Below, piece after piece: positions 34,545 to 41,624 of a stretch of 64,000 nt of DNA. This DNA is from Paludibaculum fermentans (lineage in GTDB: Bacteria; Acidobacteriota; Terriglobia; Bryobacterales; Bryobacteraceae): the NCBI RefSeq assembly GCF_015277775.1, contig NZ_CP063849.1, forward strand, positions 4,650,001 to 4,714,000, given 5' to 3'. Each line of letters starts with the position of its first letter. Positions within the stretch are counted from its first letter, which is position 1. Made by a program: the position numbers and the translations under genes. The notes below the pieces were generated by a model, which worked only from the letters and a program-made list of their open reading frames with translations, searched no databases and was not told where the DNA came from.

Positions 34545-37500
34545 ATGCCAGACACTCACACCTCCCCGAAGGTCGGTCGCCTGAAAAGGCTCGCGAACGC
34601 GTTGGGGTGTCCAGAACTGATCCTGCTGGACTCCGAGGTTAACGCATCTCAGTTGGAGTACTTGGACCTGGTGCCCGCCAAAACCGGTGCTCTCCTGCTG
34701 CCAGATGCAGTAGCGGAGTTTCAGGGCCGACCGCTACTGTATCTGGTCGACGACGCCGGTGAAGCAGGCAAATCGCCGCTGCAAGTCGCGCAGGTTCAAG
34801 GACTGCAAACACTGCTCGCGAACCGCAGCGAACATGCCTGCCTGGGCGTAGTGAGGCCCGGGTCACTCGACGTTTATCCCATCAATCTTGATCGCAAGGC
34901 TCTGACTGAAGCGAATTTCAAGACGATTCAGATATCCGACCCGGATGCGCCGGCATTCTTCCAAAGCCTCGCGACGGGGACCTTCGATCTGCCGGGACGT
35001 CCAGATCAAGCAGACTACGTGTACGAGAGTATCTACGGACTCCTCACCGCGGCGTCCACGCAACTTGCTGGGGGAAAGGATAAGGCCGGCCCGATGCGTG
35101 GTTTGGAAGTGCTCTCCACGACAGGCCGCGCGCTGTTTTTTCGCTTCTTGATCGACCGCCGCATCGTCTTACCCTCAGAAGTTGCCGAGATCTCCCCCGG
35201 AGCCGACGGCTTGAAGGACGCCTTTTCGAATGCGGAGAATGCGGCCGCCACCTCCTGCTGGCTCGATGAGACGTTTAACGGCGACCTTCTTCCGTTGGTC
35301 CAGGGGTTGACGCCAGAGACCAGTTCGGAGGAGCGACTCCGCATATACCTACGTTTCTATCGCGATGCAGGCGTGGCAACAGGTCAACAACTGTTCAGGC
35401 ACTTGGAGGCAATTCTTCAAGGCTGGAAGCACGTTGGCGGCACTCAGTTTCAGACTGCGTTGGATTGGGACGACTTTGACTTTGCCCACATTCCAATTGG
35501 CGTCCTCAGCCAGGTCTATGAAACATTCAGCCACCAGTGGGATGAGGAGCATGCAGAAGAAACTAGTGTGTATTACACCCCGAGACACCTCGCCAGGATC
35601 CTGGTGGAAGAGGCGTTCGCAGGGCTAGAACAGCCGGCTGATGCAGTTGTGCTCGACCCGGCATGTGGTGCCGGCGTGTTTCTCGTTCTTGCTTTCCGCC
35701 AACTTGTCCGGAGGAATTGGGAGAAACAGGGCGCTAGACCGGACACACGCACGATCCAGAGGATCCTCTACAAGCAACTTCGGGGCTTTGAGGTAAGTGA
35801 GTCTGCCCTAAGATTGACCGCTCTGGCGCTCTACATATCCGCGATCGAACTGAATTCCACACAGCGGCCGCCGCGCAGTCTCAAGTTTCCACGGCCACTG
35901 CGAGATGAAGTATTGTTCAATTTTGGCCGCCATGAATTGGAGCAACAGCACGGATTTGCGATGGGCAGCCTTGGTCCCGAGGTGCCGGTGGCTTTCAACA
36001 ATTTCTTCGATATCGTAGTGACGAACCCTCCCTGGACTCGCTTGCGAGCCACGGCTAAGGACGCGAAGGCCAGGACAGAAGATAAGAAGCGGGTCGCTGA
36101 GACCAATGCTGCATTCACCGCTTTGACGCGTCGCGCTCTCGCCGCGCGTGGCCTTGAAGCGGTCGCCAGTGGCTACACAAACCCGGACAACAACCCCGAC
36201 CTGCCGTTTCTGTGGCGTGCGACCGAATGGTCGAAACAGGGAGGCATCATCGCGATGGCGTTGCCGGGCCGCGTCATCCTTAAGCAAAGCGCCAAAGGCA
36301 AAGCTGCTCGTGATGCCATCATGCTCGGACTGGCGGTGACCGGAATCCTAAACGGCTCGGATCTGGAGAAGACGCCAGTATGGCCCAAGATGGACCTGCC
36401 GTTCATCCTCCTGTTCGCTCGGAACACTCTCCCGCGGCCAGACCACCGTTTTCATTTTGCAACGCCAGTTCGTGAAAACCGTCTTAGCAGTCGCGGCCAG
36501 TTTCGGCTCGACTACCAAGCCGCAGAATCTCTGGCTGTGCAGGCCGTTATTGAAAAGCCATGGATGTTTAAGGCACTCGCAGTGGGCACGGTACTCGACG
36601 TCGACATAGTTGACAGACTCACTCAGAGGTCTGTACGCGATTTCTGGACAGCCAACGGATTGTACTCTGGCGAGGGGTACAACTTGTCGCCGGGGTTAGA
36701 ACAGCGGCCAGCTGACCATCTGTTTAATCTCCCTGATTTCGAAGTCCCCGAGAGTGGTTTTTCTATCCGGCCAGAGGAGCTAACCACCTGGCGGGAAGTA
36801 CACAAACGGGAGACCGCTCATTTCCCTCGCAATGAGCGATTGTACGCCGCCCCGCTTGTCATTGTTCCACAGACTCCGCACGAATCGAGGGAGCAACCCA
36901 AGGCGTTTGTATCAAGGCTAGCTGCGCTCGCATTTTCAAAAAGCAACTATGGTTTCTCAGCAGCCACGTCCCCTGATGGGCAGGTAATTGCATCCGCCCT
37001 TTACCTCGCCTTACACAGTAGCCTGTATCAGCATTTTTGCTTGATGAGGAGCTCACGCCAAGGAGCGAGCTTCCGAACAATACTTAAAGAAGACGTAGAG
37101 GCATTCCCATTCCCCGATCCAACTCGGCTTTCCGACGCGGATAAGCGTCGCACAATTGAGCTTGCCCAGGCTTTGGAAACGCGAGTCACAAAGCCCTGGG
37201 ACGAAATTGATGATTTCATCTTCAGACTCTATGGACTTGATGAACATGATGCCACCGTCGTACGGGACACCGTTGCTTTCTGCGGCCCATATCGCTCTAT
37301 TCGTCAACCCGCAGAGCTGCCGGCTGGCCCCGACGACCTAGAAGTGTTCCGCGGTTATCTGGAGGACATGCTGCAACCGCTGTTCCAGGTCGCGGACCAA
37401 AAATGCGCCGTCCGGGTGCTCGGCGCGGGCGAGTGGTATCCGCCTTGGAGGTTCGTGTCCGTGATTCTCGCCGGCGACAAATTGGGCGACACCCAGAAAC

Positions 37501-37688
37501 TACTGAAGCGCTTGATGGTCGAAGCTGGCAAGACTGGAGCGAGCCGAATTGTGCTTCGAGTGCCGAACGGCGGGCTCCTCGTCGGAATCGTCAATCAGCG
37601 CAGGTTTTGGACTCGGAGCCGGGCGCGACTGTGCAGCCTGAACATCGAGCGGCACCATTTGGATGCTTTTCCTCTCCCTGCGCAATGA
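34545..37688 (+). CDS. Large Eco57I-like DNA adenine methyltransferase (restriction-modification type)
   Basis: This 1047-residue protein is an N6-adenine DNA methyltransferase. SAM motif I is VLDPACGAGVF (369-379) and catalytic motif IV is NPPW (494-497), the form found in Eco57I/type IIG and BREX PglX-like enzymes. About 300 residues precede the core; they contain no obvious PD-(D/E)xK set. The roughly 500 residues after it probably include a target-recognition domain and spacer helices. GGAAGG precedes the start, three bases after the lexA-like stop. The stop overlaps the start of the nuclease gene as ATGA. Sampled lines have about 55-57% G+C against about 75% in a line of the sugar-porter gene, which suggests acquisition. 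It could be a modification enzyme or a bifunctional enzyme. Confidence 0.88.
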   Translation: MPDTHTSPKVGRLKRLANALGCPELILLDSEVNASQLEYLDLVPAKTGALLLPDAVAEFQGRPLLYLVDDAGEAGKSPLQVAQVQGLQTLLANRSEHACLGVVRPGSLDVYPINLDRKALTEANFKTIQISDPDAPAFFQSLATGTFDLPGRPDQADYVYESIYGLLTAASTQLAGGKDKAGPMRGLEVLSTTGRALFFRFLIDRRIVLPSEVAEISPGADGLKDAFSNAENAAATSCWLDETFNGDLLPLVQGLTPETSSEERLRIYLRFYRDAGVATGQQLFRHLEAILQGWKHVGGTQFQTALDWDDFDFAHIPIGVLSQVYETFSHQWDEEHAEETSVYYTPRHLARILVEEAFAGLEQPADAVVLDPACGAGVFLVLAFRQLVRRNWEKQGARPDTRTIQRILYKQLRGFEVSESALRLTALALYISAIELNSTQRPPRSLKFPRPLRDEVLFNFGRHELEQQHGFAMGSLGPEVPVAFNNFFDIVVTNPPWTRLRATAKDAKARTEDKKRVAETNAAFTALTRRALAARGLEAVASGYTNPDNNPDLPFLWRATEWSKQGGIIAMALPGRVILKQSAKGKAARDAIMLGLAVTGILNGSDLEKTPVWPKMDLPFILLFARNTLPRPDHRFHFATPVRENRLSSRGQFRLDYQAAESLAVQAVIEKPWMFKALAVGTVLDVDIVDRLTQRSVRDFWTANGLYSGEGYNLSPGLEQRPADHLFNLPDFEVPESGFSIRPEELTTWREVHKRETAHFPRNERLYAAPLVIVPQTPHESREQPKAFVSRLAALAFSKSNYGFSAATSPDGQVIASALYLALHSSLYQHFCLMRSSRQGASFRTILKEDVEAFPFPDPTRLSDADKRRTIELAQALETRVTKPWDEIDDFIFRLYGLDEHDATVVRDTVAFCGPYRSIRQPAELPAGPDDLEVFRGYLEDMLQPLFQVADQKCAVRVLGAGEWYPPWRFVSVILAGDKLGDTQKLLKRLMVEAGKTGASRIVLRVPNGGLLVGIVNQRRFWTRSRARLCSLNIERHHLDAFPLPAQ

Positions 37689-38416
37689 GTGTATTCGGCT
37701 TCTTCACTGCAATTCCGGACTACGAGCTGCCGCACCCCCAGATCCCGCTGCGCGTCATTCTCACCACACATCGGGCACTTGTAAAGGCATTTGAGTTACT
37801 TCGCGCGAAGCCGCCTATGGGCTTCGGCCTCGCTCAGGCCAAAGAAGACGAAATCACGAGGCAACTGCATTGGATACTCGAGAATAGACTGCTCCGTAGC
37901 CGGGAAGTTGCTGGGTTCGACCGTCGCCGCATTAGAAATGTCATCCGGGCGCCGGAAGTTACCAATTACGACGGTACGCATCCGGCAAAGAAGCCTGACC
38001 TGGTTTTATTCCTCTTGGAACGCGAGTCTCTTCCGGTCTTGCCATCTCACGATGGCCTTTTCGCGGAATGCAAGCCGGTAGACGATGATCATCCCATAGG
38101 CAAGCACTATTGCGATGGCGGAATTAAGCGGTTCGTCAATGGCGACTATGCTTGGGCTATGCAGGAAGGTATGCTCGTTGCATATGTTCGCGGCCGACGC
38201 AACATAGGCACGGATCTTGCGCCCGCACTTGCGTCCGATAGTCGGCATGACGGTCTCGGCTCTCCGACGGCACCTGTAGTCGTTGGCGCCTCGGGCACGG
38301 CCAAGGAAAGTGTTGTACTTCAGGCCACGTTGCACCAGCGGCTCTTCTCTTGGCCTGATGGCCGGGGCGCTGCTTGCGCGATTCGCATTTTTCACTCCTG
38401 GCATGATTGCTCCTGA
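37685..38416 (+). CDS. Putative PD-(D/E)xK restriction nuclease
   Basis: The ATG at 37685 overlaps the methyltransferase stop by four bases (ATGA), so the genes are translationally coupled; the product has 243 residues. I recognise no named family, but the centre fits the PD-(D/E)xK nuclease fold: an early helix with Glu56, Pro104-Asp105 at the start of a hydrophobic strand (PDLVLFLL), and Glu128-x-Lys130 in LFAECKPVD. The loop between Asp105 and Glu128 is long. WAMQEGMLVAYVRG then gives the next helix and strand. With a methyltransferase directly upstream, a restriction endonuclease is the natural reading. This is inferred, not shown by homology to a known enzyme. Confidence 0.72.
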   Translation: MSVFGFFTAIPDYELPHPQIPLRVILTTHRALVKAFELLRAKPPMGFGLAQAKEDEITRQLHWILENRLLRSREVAGFDRRRIRNVIRAPEVTNYDGTHPAKKPDLVLFLLERESLPVLPSHDGLFAECKPVDDDHPIGKHYCDGGIKRFVNGDYAWAMQEGMLVAYVRGRRNIGTDLAPALASDSRHDGLGSPTAPVVVGASGTAKESVVLQATLHQRLFSWPDGRGAACAIRIFHSWHDCS

Positions 38417-38781
38417 GTTTGGACAGGTCCACCTCGCAGAGCGTCGGGCCGAGGATGGTTCGGTTCACTTCCCCTGGGCGGTGCCTAATCCAAGTGGCCG
38501 TATAACGCCCTACTCGCGGAAGTGCTTCTGGCCTGGACCGGGCGTATTGCCACTCGGAGATTGGTCAGGCACGGGGGCGCTCGCGCGTCGGCAGGAAGAT
38601 GCTCTCTAGCGCTCTTTACGTTAAAGTTGGCGCTCATGGGGCCTTGCGGCAAGCTGAGGTCCAGTAGGAAGCCGGGACTCCACGCCAAAGCCTTGGTCCC
38701 AGCGGCGGCCCGCGCTGAATGGGTCGCGGGTTGAATGGGCCGTGCGGGTTTGCCAAAATCACGCTGAGAGGAGCGCGGCGC
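38417..38781. other. Intergenic region right of the LexA-like operon
   Basis: No gene is recognised in 365 bases. Short open stretches on both strands have no family features. G+C content rises again towards the right. It probably contains the right boundary of the acquired segment, but no direct repeat with the left flank, tRNA end or integrase gene was found by eye. Confidence 0.35.
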
Positions 38782-39042
38782 ATGGATTACGACCAGGATA
38801 AGGTCGACGAGGCAGTGCTGGCGTTGTTGAGCCTGACGATTCACGACGAGGATGAATGGGGCGCTTCCACTTGGAAGTCCCACGACTGGGCTGTCATGGA
38901 CCGCCTGCACGCCAAGGGGTACATTTCGAACCCGAGAGGCAAGGCGAAATCGGTGGTCCTGACTCCAGAGGCAGCGGCATTGTCGCGTGCCCTCTTCGAG
39001 CGGTATTTTGCGAAGACGACGCAGAAGGCGGGGGCCGACTGA
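38782..39042 (+). CDS. DUF6429 family protein
   Basis: This small 86-residue protein starts MDYDQDKVDEAVLALL and contains WKSHDWAVMDRLHAKGYISN and AKSVVLT, the pattern of the DUF6429 family, followed by LFERYFAK at the end. The fold looks like a winged helix, but the function of the family is unknown. GAGAGGAG lies 9 bases before the ATG. It stands alone between the LexA-like operon and an inverted-repeat element. Confidence 0.8.
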   Translation: MDYDQDKVDEAVLALLSLTIHDEDEWGASTWKSHDWAVMDRLHAKGYISNPRGKAKSVVLTPEAAALSRALFERYFAKTTQKAGAD

Positions 39043-39046
39043 ACTG

Positions 39047-39318
39047 ACAGCCTGTGGCGGAAGTCGCGCAGCCGCGTTCGCACCGCCGCCAGTGCAAGAA
39101 TGGCAGCTTAAGTGCAATCTCGAAGCCTCTCTGAAGAGAGCCGCCAATTTCTGGGCGGAGGGCCGGCGCCGGAGCGAACCCAAAGGGCGACAAGGGGTTG
39201 CGGCCCATGGCAGTGTCGAGCCGGCCTCCGAGTGGCCGGCCCTAGTTCGGCCGGCTCTTCGCGCCCTGGGCTCGCAAGCCCTTGCCGCGCGGCTTGCGGG
39301 ACTTCCGCCACAGACTGT
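39047..39318. mobile_element. MITE-like 272-base element with about 30-base terminal inverted repeats
   Basis: The left end ACAGCCTGTGGCGGAAGTC (from 39047) and the right end read on the other strand, ACAGTCTGTGGCGGAAGTC (from 39318), differ by one base. Similarity continues inward (CGCA-GCCGCG on both sides) to about 30 bases. The interior has no gene. The element lies between two convergent genes, and its right end supplies the first base of the stop codon of the methyltransferase gene. No target-site duplication is obvious. A very widely spaced terminator is an alternative reading. Confidence 0.55.
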
Positions 39319-40088
39319 TACGCTTCGGCCGCGCGCCGCAGCCAGGTGTTGCCGAAGTAGCTGAGGCCGGAGAAGTCGACGGGCTCTCCAAAGGCAGGGA
39401 CGAAGCGTTCACGCTGGAACTCCGGGTGATCCACGAGGAAATCAGCCACCGCGGCGCCGGGATTGTCGAACTCCCAGGATTTGTCTCCATCCGGCAGATG
39501 GGCCAGTTCCGGCATGTTGCTGTCGGCGACGACGACGTAGGAGCCGCCCGTGACCAGCGGCGCGAAGTTCCGCAGTTCGGCGGCGACGTGCTGTTTTCGA
39601 TGGTCGCTGTCCAGGAAGACGAAGGCGGTCTCTCCGGGCGGCACCAGCGAGCGCACAGCGGCAGCGGTGGCAGGGGCGCTGGAATCGCCTTCCACCAAAG
39701 TGACGAGCCCGGCGGCGTGTTCTTCGATCGCCTGGCGCACGGGCGGCCGGATCTCGGATTCCACGGAGATCACGCGGCCGTGCCCCATCAGCCGGCAGAG
39801 CGAGGCGAACCAGAGGGTGCTGCCACCGTCATAGATGCCCGTCTCCACGATCACAGCGGGCCGGAGCCGCCAGATCGCCTCAGCCAGGCGCAACATGTCG
39901 TCCGGCAATTGCAGGAATTGCCGCCCCATCCAGGAGAAGGTGGTCCAATGGCCGAGATTCCAGCCGAGTTTCAACCACTCGCGCGACAATAGATGAAAGG
40001 CATCCGGGCTGTACAGGGGATGCGTGGCCTGATGCCCGCCTTCAGTGACGGTGAGCACCGCGGCTTCCGTATCAATTGTGATGAGCAT
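39318..40088 (-). CDS. CmcI-like / rhamnosyl O-methyltransferase family protein
   Basis: The 256-residue protein resembles the cephalosporin hydroxylase (CmcI) and rhamnosyl O-methyltransferase family. It has VIVETGIYDGGSTLWFA as the SAM-binding motif I, an acidic residue in VISVESE, AFVFLDSDHRKQHV with a metal-binding-type Asp-x-Asp-His, and GGSYVVVADSNMPE. Such enzymes methylate sugar hydroxyls on glycolipids or surface polysaccharides. GGGAGG lies six bases before the ATG, which fixes the start. It is divergent from another methyltransferase gene whose earliest start overlaps this one by two bases. Confidence 0.85.
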   Translation of the reverse strand: MLITIDTEAAVLTVTEGGHQATHPLYSPDAFHLLSREWLKLGWNLGHWTTFSWMGRQFLQLPDDMLRLAEAIWRLRPAVIVETGIYDGGSTLWFASLCRLMGHGRVISVESEIRPPVRQAIEEHAAGLVTLVEGDSSAPATAAAVRSLVPPGETAFVFLDSDHRKQHVAAELRNFAPLVTGGSYVVVADSNMPELAHLPDGDKSWEFDNPGAAVADFLVDHPEFQRERFVPAFGEPVDFSGLSYFGNTWLRRAAEA

Positions 40089-40818
40089 GAATTCCTCCCG
40101 ATGGAGCCGCGAAGAGATGGAGCGGCACGATGCCGAGGCGGCGGAACGGTTCCCCGGACCGGACTACCGCCAGGCTTTGCAATGGCTGCACGAGATCGTG
40201 AAGCCGCGAGTGTATGTGGAGATCGGGGTGCATTGCGGAGACTCGCTGCGCCTGGCTGCCCACGCGGAAGTGGCCGTGGGTGTCGACCCGGCCGCGGAGA
40301 TTGCGCAGGAGGTTCCCGGGCCTATGCACGTCTTCCGCATGACCAGCGATGAGTTCTTCCGGAGGTCCCTGCTGGAGGGGCTCTGCGCGGAGAGGCCGAT
40401 CGACCTGGCGTTCATTGATGGCCTGCACCTCTTTGAACAGGTGATGAGGGATATTCACGGGCTGGAGCGGTACGCGGGCCCGGACACCATCATCGCTTTG
40501 CACGACACCATCCCGCTGAACGCAGAGACGTCGGAGCGGATTCGGCGCACGGAGTTCCATACGGGCGACGTGTGGAAGGCCGTGGCCTGGCTGCATACCC
40601 ACCGGCCCGAACTGCGCATCGTGACGATTCCGGCGGCACCCACGGGCCTTACCCTGATCCGCGGTTTCGGCAGTGGGCGTGCGCATCCGCCCGCACCCGA
40701 CGAGCAGGTGCTGCGGCGCTTTGCCGACCTGGACTGGGCGCACTTCCAGGCGCACAGCGGGCAGTTCCTCCAACTGGCGCCTCATGCACGGTCCACGATT
40801 CAGTCTTTCTGCCAATAG
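40087..40818 (+). CDS. Class I SAM-dependent methyltransferase (Methyltransf_24 type)
   Basis: From ATG 40087 the product has 243 residues. Motif I is YVEIGVHCGDSLRLA, followed by GVDPAAE, DLAFIDGLHLFEQ (Asp and His for metal or substrate) and IIALHDTIP. This belongs to the same methyltransferase group often found in polysaccharide and glycan loci. The start is uncertain: ATG 40087 overlaps the divergent gene's start codon and has no ribosome site, while ATG 40117 (MERHDAEAAE) follows GAAGAG and may be correct. The 3' end overlaps the convergent TylF-like gene by 19 bases. Confidence 0.82.
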   Translation: MNSSRWSREEMERHDAEAAERFPGPDYRQALQWLHEIVKPRVYVEIGVHCGDSLRLAAHAEVAVGVDPAAEIAQEVPGPMHVFRMTSDEFFRRSLLEGLCAERPIDLAFIDGLHLFEQVMRDIHGLERYAGPDTIIALHDTIPLNAETSERIRRTEFHTGDVWKAVAWLHTHRPELRIVTIPAAPTGLTLIRGFGSGRAHPPAPDEQVLRRFADLDWAHFQAHSGQFLQLAPHARSTIQSFCQ

Positions 40819-41624
40819 ATACCGGTCCAATCGATTGTGTGCACTTTCGGGCTGAGCCCGTGCCGGGCCAGATACTCCTCGACAGCCAAACGGCAGCCGG
40901 GGATGCAGCCGTAGTCGTCGACAATGACAAAGCCGCCGCGAGCGACCTTCGGATAGAGGAACGTGAGGACGTCGCGGGTGGATTCGTAGAGATCGGCGTC
41001 GATGCGGAGCAGCGCCAGCGTGTGGATGGGCGCCGTGGGCAACGTCTCGCTGAACAGGCCTTCCAGGAAATGAACCTGGCCGTCCAGGAGGCCATAGCGG
41101 GCAAAGTGGTCCTTAACGCGGGCGAGCGAGATGGCCAGGTTGGGAAAGCGGTCCGCGCTGAGGTCCTCGTCTTCGTCCTGCGGCAGGCGGGAAGCGGGCA
41201 CTCCGGCGAAGGAATCGGCGGCCCAGACGTGGCGGCTGGTGATGCCATGGGCGCGCAGGAAGCCGCGCAGGAAGATGGGGACGCCGCCCTGCCAGACGCC
41301 GCACTCCATGAGATCGCCGGGCGTCTGGTCCCGGAGGATCTGCTCCAGGCACTGCTCGACATTGGACAGGCGCAAGCGGCCCACCATGGTGTGCTGATAA
41401 CCGAGGTTTTCGACGCGATCGTCGAGAAAGCGGCCCACCGAGGCCAGTTCGCGAAAGGTGCGGCAGAACTCGGGCATGCGCTCTTCGATGCGGAGCTCGG
41501 TGTGCCAGTCGTATGGGCGCAGGCCTTGCGCGCTCTCCCGCAGATAGAGGATGCGAGCCTCGTTCTCCCAGTACAACTCGCCCAGGAGGCTTTTCTTCAA
41601 CAGGTCGAGATATAGCGTCTCCAC
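40800..41624 (-). CDS. TylF/MycF-family O-methyltransferase
   Basis: A GTG start at 41624 is chosen because GAGGAGG lies ten bases upstream; it gives 274 residues and a 28-base overlap with the upstream gene. TylF/MycF features are DLMECGVWQGGVPIFL (motif I), VWAADSFAGVP, LLRIDADLYESTRDVL and GGFVIVDDYG (metal-binding aspartates). The family performs Mg2+-dependent O-methylation of sugars in macrolides and in glycans. Overlap with the radical SAM-glycosyltransferase gene suggests that the two act on the same glycan. Confidence 0.87.
   Translation of the reverse strand: METLYLDLLKKSLLGELYWENEARILYLRESAQGLRPYDWHTELRIEERMPEFCRTFRELASVGRFLDDRVENLGYQHTMVGRLRLSNVEQCLEQILRDQTPGDLMECGVWQGGVPIFLRGFLRAHGITSRHVWAADSFAGVPASRLPQDEDEDLSADRFPNLAISLARVKDHFARYGLLDGQVHFLEGLFSETLPTAPIHTLALLRIDADLYESTRDVLTFLYPKVARGGFVIVDDYGCIPGCRLAVEEYLARHGLSPKVHTIDWTGIYWQKD

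Noticed and set aside
37403-37684. Upstream extension of the nuclease gene
   Set aside because: The extension overlaps the methyltransferase 3' end with arginine-rich sequence typical of a shadow frame; the ATGA overlap at 37685 gives a better start.
33878-38416. BREX or DISARM defence locus
   Set aside because: The methyltransferase is PglX-like in its NPPW motif, but no PglZ, BrxC, BrxL, DrmA or other required partner is present.
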